A DNA stretch of 10,108 bases, taken from NCBI GenBank assembly GCA_028291125.1, contig JAQGIN010000466.1, positions 1-10,108 of the forward strand. Direction: 5' to 3'. Positions 6,559 to 10,108 of the stretch are shown piece by piece (position 1 is the stretch's first letter; each line of letters begins with the position of its first letter). Below the pieces are notes generated by a model that worked only from the letters and a program-made list of their open reading frames with translations, was not told the DNA's origin and ran no database searches. The translations under genes were made by a program, and so were the position numbers. This stretch comes from Caulobacter sp. (GTDB lineage: Bacteria; Pseudomonadota; Alphaproteobacteria; Caulobacterales; Caulobacteraceae).

Positions 6559-7662
6559 ATGACCGTGACCCGCCCTTCAATCGACGCCCTTTGGTACACC
6601 CGCTGCGCGGTGCCCACCCCGTTCAGCTTCGCCGCCCAATTTGGCTGGTTCGAGGAAGAGTTCGCCCACGACGGCTTCGCCATCAAATCCTTGCGGGAAT
6701 CGAGCAAGGCCGACGAGCTGAGCTCCCACTTCGACCACACCTTGGCCAACTCGTTTCGTCAGGGCGGCAGCGTCCCGGCCATCTGGGCCAGGTCCAAGGG
6801 CCGCGACACCAAGGTGATCGCCATCACCTGGACCGACGAATACCAGGCGATCATCGCCCTGCCCGCGTCGAAGATCACCACGATCAAGGATCTCAAAGGT
6901 CGCAAGATCGGCGTGCCCAAACACGCCATCACCATCGACCACAACCGCGCCTCGGCCCATCGGGCCTTCGCGGTGGCGCTGGGGCTGGAGGGCCTGTCGC
7001 TGAGCGATGTCGAGGTGGTCGATCTCGATGACGAGCGCTATGGCGCGACCACCGGCGAAGTGCGCCGCGGCCTCACCGCCGGCGGACGCGAGCGCCACAG
7101 CTACACCAACGAGGCCTTCGCCCTGGCCAGGGGCGAGGTCGACGCCATCTACGTCAAGGATGTGCGCGGCGCGGAGCTGGCCTATCTGCTCGGCGCCGTC
7201 GTGGTCGCCGATCTGGGCTTCCATCCCGACCCGTTCGTGCGGCTGAGCAACTGCACGCCCAGGCCTCTGACGGTCAGCGGCGACCTGCTCGACCAGCGGC
7301 CCGACCTCGTCGACCGGTTCCTGGCCCGCGTGGTCCGGGCCGGCGAATGGGCCGCCGCCCATCCCGATGAGACCGTCCTGGCCATCAGCCGCGAGACCGG
7401 CTGGTCCGAGCGTTGGGTGCGGCGCGCCTATGGCGACCAGGTGCACCGTCACCTGGCGGCCAATCTCGACCCGGCCTCGGTGACGGGGCTGGGCCAATTC
7501 ATCGACGACCTGGCGCGGGCCGGCGCCATTCCAGCCGCCTTCGATGTGAACGACTGGATCGATCCAGCCCCCCTCGAGCGCCTCGCCTTTAGCGAGCCGT
7601 TCGGCTGGGAGACCGCGATCGCTCCATCCCCGTCCTCGTCCCAACCCAGGATCTCAGCATGA
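6559..7662 (+). CDS. DszB-like sulfinate desulfinase (substrate-binding-protein fold)
   Basis: The protein has 367 residues. Its fold family is that of ABC substrate-binding proteins, but there is no signal peptide and no permease or ATPase gene nearby. Its best recognisable relative, compared from memory, is DszB, the 365-residue 2-(2-hydroxyphenyl)benzenesulfinate desulfinase, which cuts a C-S bond and releases sulfite. Y-T-R-C-A-V-P (13-19) matches the DszB catalytic Cys27 segment Y-S-N-C-P-V-P. HFDHTLANSFRQGG (57-70) matches His60 to Arg70 and Gly73 with identical spacing, giving C16, H57, R67 and G70. Further matches are LKGRKIGV, RGEVDAIY, GAVVVADLG and QRPDLVDRFL. It follows the monooxygenase stop by 5 bases, and its own stop overlaps the aldolase start (ATGA). 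GTG at 6565 is an alternative start, better spaced from GAGGGAG. The substrate is unknown. Confidence 0.75.
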   Translation: MTVTRPSIDALWYTRCAVPTPFSFAAQFGWFEEEFAHDGFAIKSLRESSKADELSSHFDHTLANSFRQGGSVPAIWARSKGRDTKVIAITWTDEYQAIIALPASKITTIKDLKGRKIGVPKHAITIDHNRASAHRAFAVALGLEGLSLSDVEVVDLDDERYGATTGEVRRGLTAGGRERHSYTNEAFALARGEVDAIYVKDVRGAELAYLLGAVVVADLGFHPDPFVRLSNCTPRPLTVSGDLLDQRPDLVDRFLARVVRAGEWAAAHPDETVLAISRETGWSERWVRRAYGDQVHRHLAANLDPASVTGLGQFIDDLARAGAIPAAFDVNDWIDPAPLERLAFSEPFGWETAIAPSPSSSQPRISA

Positions 7663-8324
7663 CCAATCTGGCCACCTTGCGCGACGCGCCGGTTCTCGAT
7701 GAAGCCATCATCGCCATCGCCGCCGACATCCAAAACACCGGCCGCGCCTTGAAGGAAAAGGGCAGCCTTTCGACCCGCGGCCCTGGCGCCTTCAACGCCG
7801 CCGTCCGCGTCGACGACAGCCGTTTTGTCATCGGCTCCTTGAAGCAGGCGATCCTCGTCGGCTTTGACGGCGTCCAAATCGGCGGGCCCGACGACAAGAG
7901 CCTGCGCGAGGTGATCGCCGTCTACAAGGCGATCTTCGAGGCCAAGCCCGACGTCAATGCAGCGCTCCATACCCACTCGCCGCACCTGACCGCCTACGCC
8001 ATCGCCCATAGGCCGTTTCCGATCCGCTACTGGTCGGTGGCCAAGCGCGCCGGCGTCAACGAGATCCCGCTGGCCGAATGGGCCCCGCGCTATTCGGCGC
8101 AGCCGATCCTGGATGTGATCGCCGCCCACCCGAAGGCCCCGGCGACCCTGCTGAAGAACCGTGGCCTGTTCGCCTGGGGCTCGGATGGCGTCGAGGCGCT
8201 CGGCGCGCTGATCCATAGCCTCGATGAAGCCGCCGAGATCACCTTGTTGTCGGAACGCATCGGCGGGCCGCAACCGCTGCCCGACGGCGCGGTCGAGGCC
8301 TTCGTCGCTTCGAAGGCCGGCTAA
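7659..8324 (+). CDS. Class II aldolase/adducin-family protein with altered metal site
   Basis: This is a 221-residue protein of the class II aldolase/adducin fold, whose enzymes use a zinc ion held by three histidines to cleave or epimerise sugar phosphates or to decarboxylate. The paired histidines are present (H104 and H106 in NAALHTHSPHL). The third ligand, normally in an N-H-G motif, is replaced by arginine (R168 in LLKNRGLFAWG), and the acidic residue expected ahead of the first helix is not in its usual register. Near the N-terminus GSLSTR stands where GNIS-R is common. It may bind metal differently, catalyse another reaction or act as a non-catalytic partner. Its ATG overlaps the desulfinase stop by 4 bases, indicating translational coupling and a shared task. 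It probably processes the carbon product of the organosulfur pathway, but this is a guess from position. Confidence 0.82.
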   Translation: MTNLATLRDAPVLDEAIIAIAADIQNTGRALKEKGSLSTRGPGAFNAAVRVDDSRFVIGSLKQAILVGFDGVQIGGPDDKSLREVIAVYKAIFEAKPDVNAALHTHSPHLTAYAIAHRPFPIRYWSVAKRAGVNEIPLAEWAPRYSAQPILDVIAAHPKAPATLLKNRGLFAWGSDGVEALGALIHSLDEAAEITLLSERIGGPQPLPDGAVEAFVASKAG

Positions 8325-8342
8325 CACCAACACTCGACATCG

Positions 8343-8372
8343 TCTGGCGCAGGCCTCCCCGCCTGCGCCGGA
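8343..8372 (+). other. Strong hairpin after the aldolase gene (not a classic terminator)
   Basis: GGCGCAGGC (8346-8354) and GCCTGCGCC (8361-8369) form a perfect 9-base stem with a 6-base loop. Three more pairs outside (8343-8345 with 8370-8372, one of them G-U) extend it to 12. No U-run follows; the next bases are GGGGGAATTTAAC. It could lower read-through into the receptor gene, or protect the 3' end of the enzyme-gene mRNA from decay, giving different levels for enzymes and receptor. Confidence 0.6.
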
Positions 8373-8390
8373 GGGGGAATTTAACACGCC

Positions 8391-8448
8391 GCAAGGCGGA
8401 CGCGGTCGGTTCAGGCGCATGGCGCGTCTGGAGACGCGACCGCCTTGC
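8391..8448 (+). promoter_or_regulatory. Structured leader of the TonB-receptor gene with mutually exclusive stems
   Basis: The stretch 8391-8404 (GCAAGGCGGACGCG) pairs with 8435-8448 (CGCGACCGCCTTGC) at 13 of 14 positions, closing a 30-base loop. Inside it, CGCGTCT (8423-8429) and AGACGCG (8432-8438) form a second perfect hairpin that uses some of the same bases (8435-8438), so both cannot form fully at once. The ribosome site AAGGAG (8463-8468) and the receptor ATG at 8477 follow. Such competing stems are typical of leaders that switch expression, but no known riboswitch class is recognised. Confidence 0.5.
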
Positions 8449-8476
8449 CGGCATCTTCAAAAAAGGAGCTCGACTC

Positions 8477-10108
<1,632 letters not shown>

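Noticed and set aside
5303..6580. Long open frame on the minus strand opposite the monooxygenase gene (425 codons)
   Set aside because: High G+C codon bias leaves the opposite frame open. The translation is Gly/Ala/Val/Asp-rich with no domain pattern, while the plus strand encodes a clear LLM enzyme.
6559..7662. ABC transporter substrate-binding protein for sulfonates or nitrate
   Set aside because: The fold is shared, but there is no signal peptide or lipobox, no permease or ATPase gene is adjacent, and the DszB catalytic residues and spacing are present.
8346..8369. Intrinsic terminator after the aldolase gene
   Set aside because: The stem is strong but no U-tract follows, so it is reported only as a hairpin.

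Overview
The window is about two-thirds G+C and gene-dense, with alphaproteobacterial habits: a large TonB-dependent receptor whose N-terminus carries a VTARRR-type segment, a Tat-exported hydrolase, DUF4331 and DUF4198 exported proteins, and mixed ATG/GTG/TTG starts. Codon use and protein style suggest Caulobacter or a relative. That assignment is inferred from style, not from a marker gene. No tRNA, rRNA, CRISPR array, transposase or phage gene is seen, and no gene-free stretch exceeds about 200 bases.

Left part (1-2476): a leftward pair, a Tat-signal alpha/beta hydrolase and an overlapping AraC-family regulator cut by the window edge, faces a rightward XRE/MmyB-type regulator. The shared 116-base gap holds a perfect 7+3+7 inverted repeat, and a -10-like box placed so that the XRE mRNA could be leaderless.

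Middle (2576-4716): two exported proteins, DUF4331 and DUF4198, probably form an operon. A near-perfect dyad lies just upstream of the first gene's ribosome binding site. A convergent MarR-family regulator (4725-5159) follows only 8 bases away.

Right part (5160-10108), the most interesting: MarR is divergent from a rightward cluster of an SsuD-like LLM flavin monooxygenase, a protein that would usually be called an ABC substrate-binding protein but is better read as a DszB-like sulfinate desulfinase, a class II aldolase/adducin-like protein with an altered metal site, and a TonB-dependent receptor. The desulfinase call rests on the Cys/His/Arg arrangement of DszB (Cys16, His57, Arg67 here; Cys27, His60, Arg70 in DszB), near-identical length (367 versus 365 residues) and no signal peptide. 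The inferred job is organosulfur scavenging: the receptor imports a sulfonate, sulfone or related compound, the monooxygenase oxidises it, and the desulfinase releases sulfite. The substrate, the aldolase step and the reduced-flavin supplier are unknown. The three cytosolic genes are packed tightly; the receptor follows a 152-base leader with two strong potential RNA structures.
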